Shown: piece by piece, positions 19,101-28,382 of the stretch
Numbering within the stretch: position 1 is the stretch's first letter
How the letters are laid out: every line of letters begins with the position of its first letter
From: Nostoc piscinale CENA21
GTDB lineage: Bacteria; Cyanobacteriota; Cyanobacteriia; Cyanobacteriales; Nostocaceae
Length of the DNA stretch: 64,000 nt
Assembly (NCBI RefSeq): GCF_001298445.1
Contig: NZ_CP012036.1
Coordinates: forward strand, 1,367,263-1,431,262
Reading direction: 5' to 3'
Notes under the pieces: model-generated
Databases searched by the model: none
Told to the model about the DNA's origin: nothing
Seen by the model: the letters and a program-made list of their open reading frames with translations, nothing else
Translations under genes and position numbers: made by a program

Positions 19101-19150
19101 AAATGGACACTTGGTTGTGGCATTGACCGACATTACCAGTGTCCATTTAC
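19101..19150 (-). terminator. Hairpin, probable terminator of the small lipoprotein gene
   Basis: AAATGGACACT and AGTGTCCATTT form an inverted repeat of at least 11 bp around a 27-base loop. On the minus strand AAATTTTT follows. It lies between two minus-strand genes. Confidence 0.5.
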
Positions 19151-19308
19151 TGTTATGTTTTAGCTTAACAGATGTATAAATTGGGCTTGAGTTGGGTAGT
19201 CACTTTCTGAAGAATACTCTGATTCTTTTTTGCTACCCAAGCACTCAAGCAATTTTCGTAAACTGCAAGACCAAGTGCTTGTTTGGAAACAAAACTTCAG
19301 ACCAAGAA

Positions 19309-19518
19309 CTAGGGTGTTGTAGTAGGGCTTGCAGTGGGAGTAGTAGTAGCAGTGGGAGTAGCAATAGGAGAAACTGTAGGAGCAGTAGTCCCAGTATCGG
19401 AGGGTTCACCTGTAGCGGCTGGTGAGGTTGTCGTATTAGGTGTATTACCACCCTCACATGCTCCTAAAACTGCCGCCAAACTTAACATTAGAGCTAAACC
19501 AAATATTTTTGTTTTCAT
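19309..19518 (-). CDS. Small Thr/Pro-rich lipoprotein
   Basis: A 69-residue precursor with signal peptide MKTKIFGLALMLSLAAVLG and lipobox LGAC, so it should be lipid-anchored after residue 20. The mature part is almost only Thr, Pro, Ser and Ala in (PTATPT)-like repeats, typical of an unstructured surface tether. I start at 19518, where AGGAG stands seven bases upstream. The in-frame start at 19548 would bury the signal peptide. The repeat-coding DNA (19320-19390, imperfect GTAGTAGCAGTGGGAGTA units) could expand or contract. Function unknown. Confidence 0.65.
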   Translation of the reverse strand: MKTKIFGLALMLSLAAVLGACEGGNTPNTTTSPAATGEPSDTGTTAPTVSPIATPTATTTPTASPTTTP

Positions 19519-19983
19519 AACTCCTCTTTCACCAATTATGGCCATCAAATGTTTGTGCCTTTTGACTAAGATAACCTAATTTATTGCGAATTGTTGCAAT
19601 ACCTGTCTCGGAGATATTGAAAAACTTACCTAGGACTGATTATTGATGTTTGAGTTATGATGCCGCAGACTGATGAAGATATCAAATGATGAGCAGGCGA
19701 TCGCAATCAGTGGCTTGTTTTTTATCTTGTCTTGCCATACTCAGATGCACTACTTAAAATGTCAAGTGATCCAATGGCTAATCTTTGATGATGGAGACAG
19801 AGAACAAGAAGTAAGAAACCAATATTTGTGCGACTTCTCAACGGATTGTCATATCTCAAAAACATTTCAAAGATAGTTGACAGTTAACGCTATACTCATG
19901 CAAATCCCAGAAAAGGCTATTTTAACCTGAGCAAAATTCCATAAACAGACTAAAATACAGTATTTCCTATCCCAAAAAATTTT
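19519..19983. other. Intergenic stretch before the FtsL-like gene
   Basis: The region is divergent and should hold promoters for the lipoprotein and for the division genes. A 67-codon frame at 19673-19876 has no recognisable content. I see no RNA gene or strong hairpin. Confidence 0.4.
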
Positions 19984-20601
19984 ATGGCTGCTGTTCGTAA
20001 ATCGGCTGTGTCTGCAACTAATACTTGGTTTGGACGCAATTCTAAACCAACTGTGTCAAGAAGGCGCTCCCCTGTTCGGGGTTCCGTCATCAGCAGTGTA
20101 TCTCCACTATCAGGGCAATCTCCAGTGGTATCGCCGAAACATCGGCGACGAAATGCCAAAAATTTATCGGTTCCTACAACAAAAGGATCACCAGAATTAA
20201 CGGCATCCAAAGTCTCTCATGTGCCGATTGCAGAAGTTTTACCAAATTGGCTGTTACGGTTATACACTGTTCATCGTTACTCATCTGTGGTGACGTTTTT
20301 ATTAGTTGCAGTGGCACTGGTTGTTTATGGTTGGACAGTTTATTCTCAAGAACGGTGGAATCAAGAGTTCCGCCGCTTGCAAAATCTCCAACGTAACGAG
20401 CGACAATTAACCACAACCAACGCTATGTTAAAAAACAAAATGGCAGAAGAAGCAGAAAAACCAAGTGCAGGATTAGTATCCCCCACGCCAGATAAAACAA
20501 TTTTCTTACCTTCAGCACCTGATACGGCTAATTCTGCGCTATCAAATACAAGACCAAATTCTCCCGTACAACAGCCAACTTCTTCACCATTAGGATATTA
20601 A
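19984..20601 (+). CDS. FtsL-like single-pass membrane protein upstream of ftsI
   Basis: A 205-residue protein: a basic, Ser/Arg-rich cytoplasmic head (1-85), one membrane segment (about 100-118, SSVVTFLLVAVALVVYGWTVY), then a short coiled coil (RRLQNLQRNERQLTTTNAMLKNKMAEE) and a Pro/Ser-rich tail. This is the FtsL/DivIC layout (cytoplasmic head, one membrane span, periplasmic coiled coil), and it lies 59 bases ahead of ftsI, as ftsL does in many bacteria. I infer that it recruits or steadies FtsI at the septum. Sequence identity to FtsL is too low to name it. Confidence 0.7.
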   Translation: MAAVRKSAVSATNTWFGRNSKPTVSRRRSPVRGSVISSVSPLSGQSPVVSPKHRRRNAKNLSVPTTKGSPELTASKVSHVPIAEVLPNWLLRLYTVHRYSSVVTFLLVAVALVVYGWTVYSQERWNQEFRRLQNLQRNERQLTTTNAMLKNKMAEEAEKPSAGLVSPTPDKTIFLPSAPDTANSALSNTRPNSPVQQPTSSPLGY

Positions 20602-20660
20602 AGGCAATAGTCATTGGTCATTTCTCAAAGACAAATGACACTTAACAAAGGACGAAGCCG

Positions 20661-22499
20661 ATGCAAAAGTCATCCAGTAGATTAAAATTTAGAAATTCTC
20701 GCAATCTATCAGTTAAAAAGCGGCAGAAAGTTTCCCGACAAAGGTTTCTGGAGAAACTCACACCTAAAACCCCAGAACCTGTACAAAGCAGCAAAGTCCG
20801 ACTGTTAACGGTTTGGGCTATTTTAATATTTTCAGCATTAGGTTTAGCTTTTAACTTATATAATTTACAAATTCTCCAAGGCAAAAAACTCACCCAGAAG
20901 GCACGCAATCAACAAATTGTGAGTTTGCGGACGTTTATGCCGCGTCGTTTAGTAATCGATCGCAATAATAATGTTTTGGCGGTTGACCGCCCTGTATATA
21001 CTGTTTATGCCCATCCCAAATTATTTGATAAGTCTAATGAAGAAATCGCCCAAAAGTTAGCACCAATCATTGATAAAGATGCGGCGGAGTTAGTGAACAC
21101 TTTTCAAAGTCGCAAAAGTGGGATTATCTTGATGCCGGCGCTACCCGAAGAAATTACCAATAGGGTGATTGCTCTGCGCTTAAATGGCTTAGAATTCATG
21201 CCCAAATATTCGCGCTTATATCCGCAAGCCGATGTCACATCTGATGTAGTGGGCTATGTAGATTTAGAGCGTCGCGGTCAAGCTGGTGTGGAATATAGTC
21301 AAGAAAAACTGCTAGAACGTTCTGTGCAGAAGGTACGGTTAATGCAGTCTGGGAGAGGTGAATTAAAGCCAGATAATGCGCCGGAAGGTTTTCTTCATGC
21401 TGATGACTTAAAATTGCAACTCACAATTGATACACGCTTACAAAGGGCGGCTCGCTTGGCGCTAAAAGCCCAGGTAGATAAATTCCGCGCTAAACGTGGG
21501 GCTGTCATTGTCATGGATGCCTTAGATGGTTCTTTACTTGCACTGGTGTCGCAGCCGACTTATGACCCGAATGAGTATGGTAAGGCGAAAATTGACTTAT
21601 TTAAAAACTGGACGGTAGCGGATCTTTACGAGCCAGGGTCAACTTTTAAACCATTAAATGTCGCGATCGCATTAGAAAATGGAGTGATTCAACCAAATGA
21701 TACCTTTAATGATCCTGGTTCGCTGAAAGTTGGCGATCGGTTTATTAAAAATGCAGAAAATAATGGTTATGGGCGGATTAGCATAGCGCAAATTTTGCAG
21801 CATTCCAGCAATATCGGGATGGTGCAAATCATTCAAAAAATGCGCCCCTCGGTCTACTACACTTGGTTAGAACGTCTGGGTTTAGGACAATCATTAGAAA
21901 CAGATTTACCTTTTGGCGTGAGTGGTTCCCTGAAAAGCCAAGCCAGATTTATTGCTTCACCCATTGAACCAGCAACCGCCTCCTTTGGACAAGGTTTTTC
22001 ACTCACTCCCCTCCAACTAGTACAACTGCACGGCGCTTTAGCTAATGGCGGTAAATTAGTCACACCCCATGTAGTTCGCGGACTAGTTGATAGCAATGGC
22101 AAAATGCACTATTCACCCACACTTCCCGCACCAAGGCAAATTTTTTCCGCTAAAACCACCCAACAAGTTGTGGAAATGATGGAAACCGTTGTTTCTGAAG
22201 GTACTGGTAAACCTTCCAAAATAGCAGGATACCGCATTGGTGGTAAAACAGGTACAGCCCAAAAGGCTAGTCCGAATGGTGGCTATATCCCTGGTGCGAG
22301 AATCACCAGTTTTGTTGCAGTTTTGCCTGTGGAATCTCCCCGCTATGTAATTTTGGCAATTGTTGATGAGCCAAAGGGTGAAAACGCTTATGGTTCTACT
22401 GTGGCTGCACCAATTGTCAAATCAGTCATGGAAACCTTAATTCCTTTGGAACACTTGCCACCGGAACAGTTCAATTCCCCAGCCGAAACACCAAGATGA
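20661..22499 (+). CDS. ftsI: Peptidoglycan transpeptidase FtsI (class B penicillin-binding protein)
   Basis: A 612-residue class B PBP that cross-links septal peptidoglycan. A cytoplasmic basic head (1-45) leads to one membrane span (about 48-70, LLTVWAILIFSALGLAFNLYN). The dimerisation/pedestal domain contains RRLVIDRNNNVLAVDRPVY, and the transpeptidase domain has STFK (active serine, in EPGSTFKPL), SSN (HSSNIGM) and KTGTA (GGKTGTAQKA). The context with the FtsL-like gene, and the length, favour septal FtsI over an elongation PBP2. It ends 66 bases before the convergent DUF4142 gene. Confidence 0.92.
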   Translation: MQKSSSRLKFRNSRNLSVKKRQKVSRQRFLEKLTPKTPEPVQSSKVRLLTVWAILIFSALGLAFNLYNLQILQGKKLTQKARNQQIVSLRTFMPRRLVIDRNNNVLAVDRPVYTVYAHPKLFDKSNEEIAQKLAPIIDKDAAELVNTFQSRKSGIILMPALPEEITNRVIALRLNGLEFMPKYSRLYPQADVTSDVVGYVDLERRGQAGVEYSQEKLLERSVQKVRLMQSGRGELKPDNAPEGFLHADDLKLQLTIDTRLQRAARLALKAQVDKFRAKRGAVIVMDALDGSLLALVSQPTYDPNEYGKAKIDLFKNWTVADLYEPGSTFKPLNVAIALENGVIQPNDTFNDPGSLKVGDRFIKNAENNGYGRISIAQILQHSSNIGMVQIIQKMRPSVYYTWLERLGLGQSLETDLPFGVSGSLKSQARFIASPIEPATASFGQGFSLTPLQLVQLHGALANGGKLVTPHVVRGLVDSNGKMHYSPTLPAPRQIFSAKTTQQVVEMMETVVSEGTGKPSKIAGYRIGGKTGTAQKASPNGGYIPGARITSFVAVLPVESPRYVILAIVDEPKGENAYGSTVAAPIVKSVMETLIPLEHLPPEQFNSPAETPR

Positions 22500-22564
22500 G
22501 AGTTTTACAATGGGTCTGAAGCTGATTCCTGACTCAAAAATGTGTAAGTCCGGTTAATGACGAA

Positions 22565-23218
22565 TTACCGTGCATTAGTCGGACTAGGGCTACTAGTCGA
22601 AGTTCCCGTATTAGCACCAGCATTAACAATAGAACGAGCCTGTTGCAAATGTTCTTGAAGGGTTGGTAGTGTTTGGGTGGCAAATGCTTTCACATCTGCA
22701 TCTTGCCCCTGTTTTGCTTCAGTTTGAAATGCAGAAACATCCTTCTGATGATCTTGAACCATGTGAGTCATATATTCGCGGTCAAAGTTAGCACCAGAAA
22801 GCTTAGATAAGCGTTGCTGGAGTTGCTGATTTTCTCTGTTGAGAGTAGTTGGTAATTTTACATCTTTTCGAGCAGCTAACTGTTTGAGTTGATTGTTTAC
22901 CTGTGTATGGTCTTGCACCATACGCAGTCCAAATTGTTTTACAGCATTGTTAGCTGCACGTTGTGATGCTAGTTGTCCTAGTTGGACTTCTGCTAAACCA
23001 CCTTGCGCGGCTTCATTGATAAACTGTCTGTCTGAAGAACTCAGATTATTTTGTTCTGTTGTAGTTGGTGATGGAGTCTCAGCTTGCTGTACTGGTTGTG
23101 TTGTCCCAGATGGAGCTTCAGATGTGTTCTGATTTTGCTGAGGAGTGGTTGTACAACCAGTGGCTAGAGATAAAGCGATCGCCACTAAACTAGTAGAAAA
23201 TAATTTTAAATTAAACAT
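22565..23218 (-). CDS. DUF4142 lipoprotein
   Basis: A 217-residue protein with a lipoprotein signal (SLATGC at residues 17-22), a Gln/Thr/Pro/Ser-rich linker and a helical DUF4142 domain. The domain (about 62-200) has FINEAAQGGLAEVQLGQLA, VKQFGLRMVQDHTQVNNQL, FDREYMTHMVQDHQKDVSAF and LPTLQEHLQQA. The paired H-x-x-x motifs in the helices recall ferritin-like bundles, but metal binding is not shown. DUF4142 proteins are envelope proteins of unknown role, often stress-linked. It is a single gene, convergent with ftsI. Confidence 0.85.
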   Translation of the reverse strand: MFNLKLFSTSLVAIALSLATGCTTTPQQNQNTSEAPSGTTQPVQQAETPSPTTTEQNNLSSSDRQFINEAAQGGLAEVQLGQLASQRAANNAVKQFGLRMVQDHTQVNNQLKQLAARKDVKLPTTLNRENQQLQQRLSKLSGANFDREYMTHMVQDHQKDVSAFQTEAKQGQDADVKAFATQTLPTLQEHLQQARSIVNAGANTGTSTSSPSPTNAR

Positions 23219-23733
23219 AATTGATTCTTTTTTCCAAAAAGCTCACAACTACAGCGATTTATAATCATCAAAGTAATAATTAACCGTTTTCTTCTAAATC
23301 AAAAATATGCTAGTTAAATGTCCAATAGCTTATCTATATTTTTAAGTTTGTCGATTTAGCTTGAATATAGAAAAAATGTTCTCAAAAAATACCTACCCTC
23401 AGATATACCTCATCCGCGCAATTGTATTGTATCTATCTGAAAGTGGGCGAAATATAGTCTGTACTCCTAGTCCCCCAAGGAAATTATGACAAGTCTAAAT
23501 CACGATAAAATCGATGGAATTTGATCATTGCATGAAAAGCAGCTTTCAATAAAGCACTCAAAAGTCGCTTACCAAGGAGTATACGACAATAAAATTAGAA
23601 ATCTGTAATTCTGTGTCTCTAGAGTTAATATTTGTTTATAACTACCGAAAGAGGTTAAGTAGGCTGAATTGTGGAATTTTAGATATTAGAGATGGAATTA
23701 TATCCACTCTGGAAAAAAGTTATCTAAGATTCC
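23219..23733. other. Intergenic stretch with no gene seen
   Basis: Divergent 515-base gap, A/T-rich. No convincing ORF, RNA or repeat. Promoters for the DUF4142 and haem-oxygenase-like genes should be here but are not placed. Confidence 0.4.
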
Positions 23734-24831
23734 ATGCAGAGCAATTTATTGAGATTACCTAATTTAGAGGTTGAAGCAAGGTCAGCTAATGATTATTACC
23801 AAGCTGAACAGGTATTTTTAGAATTACTAGCAATAGATGATTTAGACAATCAATTACATCAAGTATCAGCGAAAGTTAAAGAATTTGAACAAACACTCTT
23901 TGCGGCAATTGTAGCAGCTTATCAAAATGGTAATGGGGATAATCGCGCGCATTTATTTCTGCAAAGAATTTTATATTGGATTAATCGCCTAAAGTTATTT
24001 TGGTATGACGATTTACGCCATTATACAAATGAGCGATCGCTTTATTTAAGTTGTTGCCGTAATCAAATTGAACTTGCTTGGCAAGCTTGGGAATTAGCGC
24101 AAATTGATGTGCCAGCATTACAAAAATTAGATGTCAAACAAGCATTAATTGCACGCGCTACGGCTGACTTAAATCCGCCATTATCACCAGAAAGCCGCTA
24201 CATTCGTGAACAAATGAGTGAAATTGGCTATCGTCATTTACTGGCGATCGCTTCATTTGATGGTTTAGTAGAAGGTAGTCGTTTATCGCGGATTTTAGGC
24301 GGTACAGCCAACGAGGTGCAATGTACTTTGGTGCGGGTATTTTTAGAAGAATATGGCAATGGGCGCTTATCTCGCAAGCACTCAACATTTTTTGCCCAAA
24401 TGTTAACTGAGTTTGAGATGAATACCGAACCAGAAGGTTACTTTGATTTAGTACCTTGGGAAGTGTTAGCTTGCGCGAATCAAAACTTTTTAACCACCGA
24501 ACGCAAACGTTATTTCCTCCGTTATAGTGGTGCGTTAACTTATTTTGAAGTAGCAGGCCCAGCAGCTTACAAAAATTATTTAGCAGCAGCACAAAGATTG
24601 AAACTTTCAGATGCAGCAATGGGTTATTGGGAACTGCACATCCGCGAAGATGAACGCCACGGCCAATGGATGTTAGATAGTGTGGCGTTACCTTTAGCCG
24701 AGCAGTATCCCCATGATGCGTGGGAATTACTACTAGGATACGACCAAGAGAAACTCATGGGCGATCGCGCTGCTTGTGCTGTTGTCAAATCTATTCGAGC
24801 AGCCGAACAAGCAACTTTTCCTACAAAATAA
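23734..24831 (+). CDS. Iron-containing redox enzyme family protein (haem-oxygenase-like fold)
   Basis: A 365-residue all-helical protein. Its C-terminal half matches the haem-oxygenase-like diiron family: EYGNGRLSRKHSTFFAQML at about 207-225 gives Glu and His ligands, and ELHIREDERHGQWML near 305 gives an E-x-x-x-x-E/H set. Family members bind two irons and act on small molecules or fatty acids. The N-terminal 150 residues are helical and less familiar. There is no signal or membrane segment. The substrate is unknown, and no neighbour explains it. Confidence 0.7.
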   Translation: MQSNLLRLPNLEVEARSANDYYQAEQVFLELLAIDDLDNQLHQVSAKVKEFEQTLFAAIVAAYQNGNGDNRAHLFLQRILYWINRLKLFWYDDLRHYTNERSLYLSCCRNQIELAWQAWELAQIDVPALQKLDVKQALIARATADLNPPLSPESRYIREQMSEIGYRHLLAIASFDGLVEGSRLSRILGGTANEVQCTLVRVFLEEYGNGRLSRKHSTFFAQMLTEFEMNTEPEGYFDLVPWEVLACANQNFLTTERKRYFLRYSGALTYFEVAGPAAYKNYLAAAQRLKLSDAAMGYWELHIREDERHGQWMLDSVALPLAEQYPHDAWELLLGYDQEKLMGDRAACAVVKSIRAAEQATFPTK

Positions 24832-24946
24832 CTTACCAAGCAAAAAATCGCATTTTTAAGTTTTTGCTAACTTGATTTTACTGTAGTGACAAATTACTAA
24901 CTACAGCCCAATTCAATACTCTACTTTCAGGAAGTATTACCATCAA

Positions 24947-25642
24947 ATGAAAGACATATTTTTCTGTCCGGAAGAATCTAATTTCTATTCCAACTGTTTA
25001 GAAAATTTTGTAATGAGAGATTGCCAAAATCCGACCTCGATTGTGGAATTTGGTTCTGGTGATGGCAGCCCAGTAATCAACTCACTACTGCGAAATAAGT
25101 TTGAAGGATTAATTCAAGGCTATGAACTGAATAAATCAGCCTGTAAAGCTGCAAATTTAACCATAGATGAATATAATCTGACTAGTAAATATGTTATTCA
25201 TAATTCTTGTTTATTTGATGCTGATAAACCTCAAGCCAATTATCTTGTAGCTAATCCACCATATCTGCCAGCTCCAGATGATGATATCTATATGCCGTTA
25301 TTATTTGGCGGTATAGATGGAGCAGCGATTACCAACGAGTTGTTATCTTTGGATTATGAAAATGTTTTGGTTTTAGTTTCTAGCTATTCCAATCCTATTA
25401 GTACTATTAAAACAGCACAAGAAAACGGCTACAGCGTAAATAAATTTGTGGTTTTACCTTTGCAGTTTGGTTACTATAGCTCGGAGCCAAAAGTTAAAAA
25501 ACATATAGAAGAATTAAAGAAACATCATAAGGCATTTTACTCTGGAGATTATTATTTCTTGGCTGGAGTGCTATTTAAAAAATTCCAGCCATCAAATATC
25601 GATTTAGCGAATGAATTAACTCAAGTGATGACAAGTTTATAG
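24947..25642 (+). CDS. Class I SAM-dependent methyltransferase
   Basis: A 231-residue Rossmann methyltransferase. Motif I is EFGSGDGSPVIN (about 36-47), and the NPPY motif of amino- or glutamine-directed methylases is clear (VANPPYLPAPDDD, about 102). This pattern is shared with PrmC/HemK-like protein and small-molecule N-methyltransferases. It is shorter than PrmC and lacks its N-terminal helical domain, so the substrate is open. It starts 116 bases after the haem-oxygenase-like gene on the same strand, so the two may share a transcript. Confidence 0.75.
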   Translation: MKDIFFCPEESNFYSNCLENFVMRDCQNPTSIVEFGSGDGSPVINSLLRNKFEGLIQGYELNKSACKAANLTIDEYNLTSKYVIHNSCLFDADKPQANYLVANPPYLPAPDDDIYMPLLFGGIDGAAITNELLSLDYENVLVLVSSYSNPISTIKTAQENGYSVNKFVVLPLQFGYYSSEPKVKKHIEELKKHHKAFYSGDYYFLAGVLFKKFQPSNIDLANELTQVMTSL

Positions 25643-25816
25643 ATTGGTAATACACAAGGGTGTGTTATGACTCCAGACTAACGCACCACTTGATAAATGT
25701 TATTGTTATTCAGTAATTTAAAGTGCTGTGAAAATTGATTTCACAAAGTTGATACTTGATCAATGAGATAGTAACTAGGTAAGAGTTGATTGCAGAAGTT
25801 TGATATCAAAACAGTA

Positions 25817-27247
25817 TTAGACAATAATAGATAGTTGTTTTTGAAAGTAAGCGCGGTAGAGTTTGCATCGCGGTAAGATGCGATCGCCATCAAAACAAAT
25901 CAATCCTAGATTTTCGAGCTTATAAGCATCCACAGGATCAATCACTAGACCGAGTTTGGCTTCGACAAGTTCAGCATATATCTTGATCAGATGAGGATAG
26001 GCTTGGAGTTTTAACCAGTGTCGCCACAAGTGATGGCGGTAGATACCACCATTAACTATTGCTTCTTGAATCAACTCTTTAAGAGTCATCTTGCCAGAAA
26101 CCAGATGAAATAAGGCTAGTTGAATTAAGGCTGGATGACCCCCAACCAAAGACATTAATTCCGCAGATTCTTGACCGACTCTCCAGTTTAACTCGTATCT
26201 ACTCGCTAACTCGTCTACTTGGGACTGTGTAAATTCACTCAGATGTAGAGGTATACCGATATTAAATGGTGAACGGTTAATATCTAAAGAAATATATTGT
26301 TCTGTGGAGTATACCACTACTAATCTTAATTTCTGCCAACCATAATTTTGTCTGGCTTCTTCACACCAAGAACGCAACAAAGCGAAAAATTCCTGAGCAA
26401 TGTGAGGACACTCAAAAAAGCGATCAATATCACTTAAAACCAGCAATATGGGATTATCAATCTGTTTAAAAAGATACTTTTGCAAGTAAAAACTACAAAC
26501 TAACTTATAGCCAACTTCTTCATCCCACATTTCATCTAGGTTCGGCTCAATGTCTAATTGTTGAGCAATTTGCCAACAAAGACAACGCAAAAGCTTGTTT
26601 AAATTGGTTAAACAAGAATCATCAATTTGATAACAATTGATATTAACAGTGTGGTATCCTTGTCTCTGAGCAAAAGCTAAAATACGTAGTACTAAAGAAG
26701 TTTTTCCCATCTGTCTGGGAGAGCGAATCCGAATTACGCAGCCTGGTCGAGTAATTTCTCGATAAGCTAGTTGTTCTATAGGTGGACGCTCGATATATAA
26801 GGGCGAGTCTAACGCTACAGGGCCATCCGGATAAGACCAACGACTTTCGATTTCGTAAGTAGAAAGCCGAGGCGAGTTTTCTAGTTTTGTGTATGAATTT
26901 CTGGGTAGAAATTCCAAGATTTCGCTTTCATCTTCTACACTCGAAACAGCATAATCTGCTTCATTTAATTTGAGGTTAAATGCACTAAAACATAGTTTGA
27001 GAGTTTTTTGATCTACAGCTTTACTCAAAGACCATAATCGACTGAGAGTTTTTGTCGAGATACTAATCTGTGTGCTGAGTTCCTGTAGGGTTAGGCGATC
27101 GCCTTTTTTTCTAGCCATCTCCCAAGATACAATCGCTTCTTGCAAACGTTGTAGTCCAGTAGGAGTTAATATAACGCCTCGTCTTCTCTTGCTTTTAGTT
27201 TGTTTCACTTGCATAGGCTTTGTTCCAACAACTTTTTGTGGACACAA
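25817..27247 (-). CDS. AAA-like ATPase with N-terminal helix-turn-helix
   Basis: A 476-residue protein. Residues 25-95 look like a helix-turn-helix/sigma-like recogniser (LTLQELSTQISISTKTLSRLWS). The rest is the AAA-like domain common in cyanobacteria: a P-loop variant IRSPRQMGKTSLVLRI, Walker B-like ILLVLSDIDRFFE, and the LVGGHPALIQLALF sensor region. A C-terminal domain may bind a partner. Such ATPases often accompany WD40, TPR or CHASE2 signalling modules; here those are absent and hetC lies divergently, 1.1 kb away. A role in signalling or in regulation of the adjacent locus is conjecture. Confidence 0.75.
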   Translation of the reverse strand: MCPQKVVGTKPMQVKQTKSKRRRGVILTPTGLQRLQEAIVSWEMARKKGDRLTLQELSTQISISTKTLSRLWSLSKAVDQKTLKLCFSAFNLKLNEADYAVSSVEDESEILEFLPRNSYTKLENSPRLSTYEIESRWSYPDGPVALDSPLYIERPPIEQLAYREITRPGCVIRIRSPRQMGKTSLVLRILAFAQRQGYHTVNINCYQIDDSCLTNLNKLLRCLCWQIAQQLDIEPNLDEMWDEEVGYKLVCSFYLQKYLFKQIDNPILLVLSDIDRFFECPHIAQEFFALLRSWCEEARQNYGWQKLRLVVVYSTEQYISLDINRSPFNIGIPLHLSEFTQSQVDELASRYELNWRVGQESAELMSLVGGHPALIQLALFHLVSGKMTLKELIQEAIVNGGIYRHHLWRHWLKLQAYPHLIKIYAELVEAKLGLVIDPVDAYKLENLGLICFDGDRILPRCKLYRAYFQKQLSIIV

Positions 27248-28382
27248 AATCTACTTTCATCTTCTTACATCAATACTTTTTCGCCTCGTGCATTCCCCTG
27301 TGGGCTTTCCCGGAGGATAAGCGCAAAAATCTTAATAGAAGCACGCAAATTACAACTTTTGCAAGAAGTGCTGTGTAGAATCTGATGATCCAACTACTCC
27401 AAGAATTTAAACAGCGTCAAACATTCCGAATTTCAAGTTTTAACAACCGTAGAAACCACCAACAAAAGCATTGTATAAAAAAAGGGATTTTAATACAGTA
27501 TCATTACTAAATATCAGTGTAAAAAATATTACGAAATTATAAAGTTGCTGACCATGACTTGACAGATTGTTATATCAGCGAATGAAATTTGTTGCAGAAT
27601 AAGCTCGAACGCTTAAATTCAGAAAAAATTAGTACTTTAGTCTCATACTAAAATGTATAAAACACTGTAAATCCTGATTTATTAGCTATTTCAGGCTTTA
27701 TTCAGCCCCAAATTTGTTATTTTAAGTTAGTTACCTGATATTCTACTCTAATTCGACCGTTTGTGTGAGATTTTGGGCTTTTTATTTACTGGTCTATTTT
27801 TATTTATGATTTTTAAATCAATCCTTTAAATCTACTTACAACATATTAACATCATAATAAATGCTTTAAGTAAATACACTAGATTTTATCAATGCCATTG
27901 ATTAATGATGCGATCGCTCTGATGAAGTTGATGTATTCTACACAACTTCACTCATCAAAGCAGCTAAATCAGCGATGTGGTGCATGAACAAGCGATCGCC
28001 CTAACAAAACAGTAACTTTAGTTACATTACAAAAACTGTAGCTGGCTTAATATTCCTGTCTTGGACAGTACTGTGTTTCCTGCACAAATATGACTTGTAC
28101 AGAATGTCATTTTATTTTCCGGGTGTTGCACAAATTAACAGAAAATGTAAGTAATACTCAGGAAAAATTGAATAATCGCTAACATATTTCAGAAATAAAT
28201 CAAAATAATCCTCACCTTTTATTTGCTCAATTAGTAATAAAAAATAGCCCATGTTTAAAATAAAAAAAAATTAATTAAGTGCGAAAATTGATATAACAAT
28301 CATTGATAAATTGCTATGTATAACCCAAAAAATTATCATTAATTTACATCAAAAAACTTACACCAAGAACAGCAAGTAAATC
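27248..28382. other. Long upstream region of hetC
   Basis: 1.1 kb between the divergent AAA gene and hetC, with no gene. It carries several HIP1 sites, an imperfect inverted repeat near 27918-27957 (GATGAAGTTG and CAACTTCACTCATC), and the NtcA-type promoter listed next. A long regulatory leader is usual for hetC. Confidence 0.6.
28012..28053 (+). promoter_or_regulatory. NtcA-activated promoter of hetC
   Basis: GTAACTTTAGTTAC at 28012-28025 is a perfect GTA-N8-TAC NtcA site and also a palindrome. A -10 box TAATAT (TAN3T) lies exactly 22 bases further on (28048-28053), within the 20-24 expected for class II NtcA promoters. The start would fall near 28060, giving a leader of about 320 bases. 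NtcA control of hetC is known in Anabaena. Confidence 0.85.

Noticed and set aside
19673..19876. 67-codon frame upstream of the FtsL-like gene
   Set aside because: No recognisable sequence, no ribosome site and mixed composition; probably chance.
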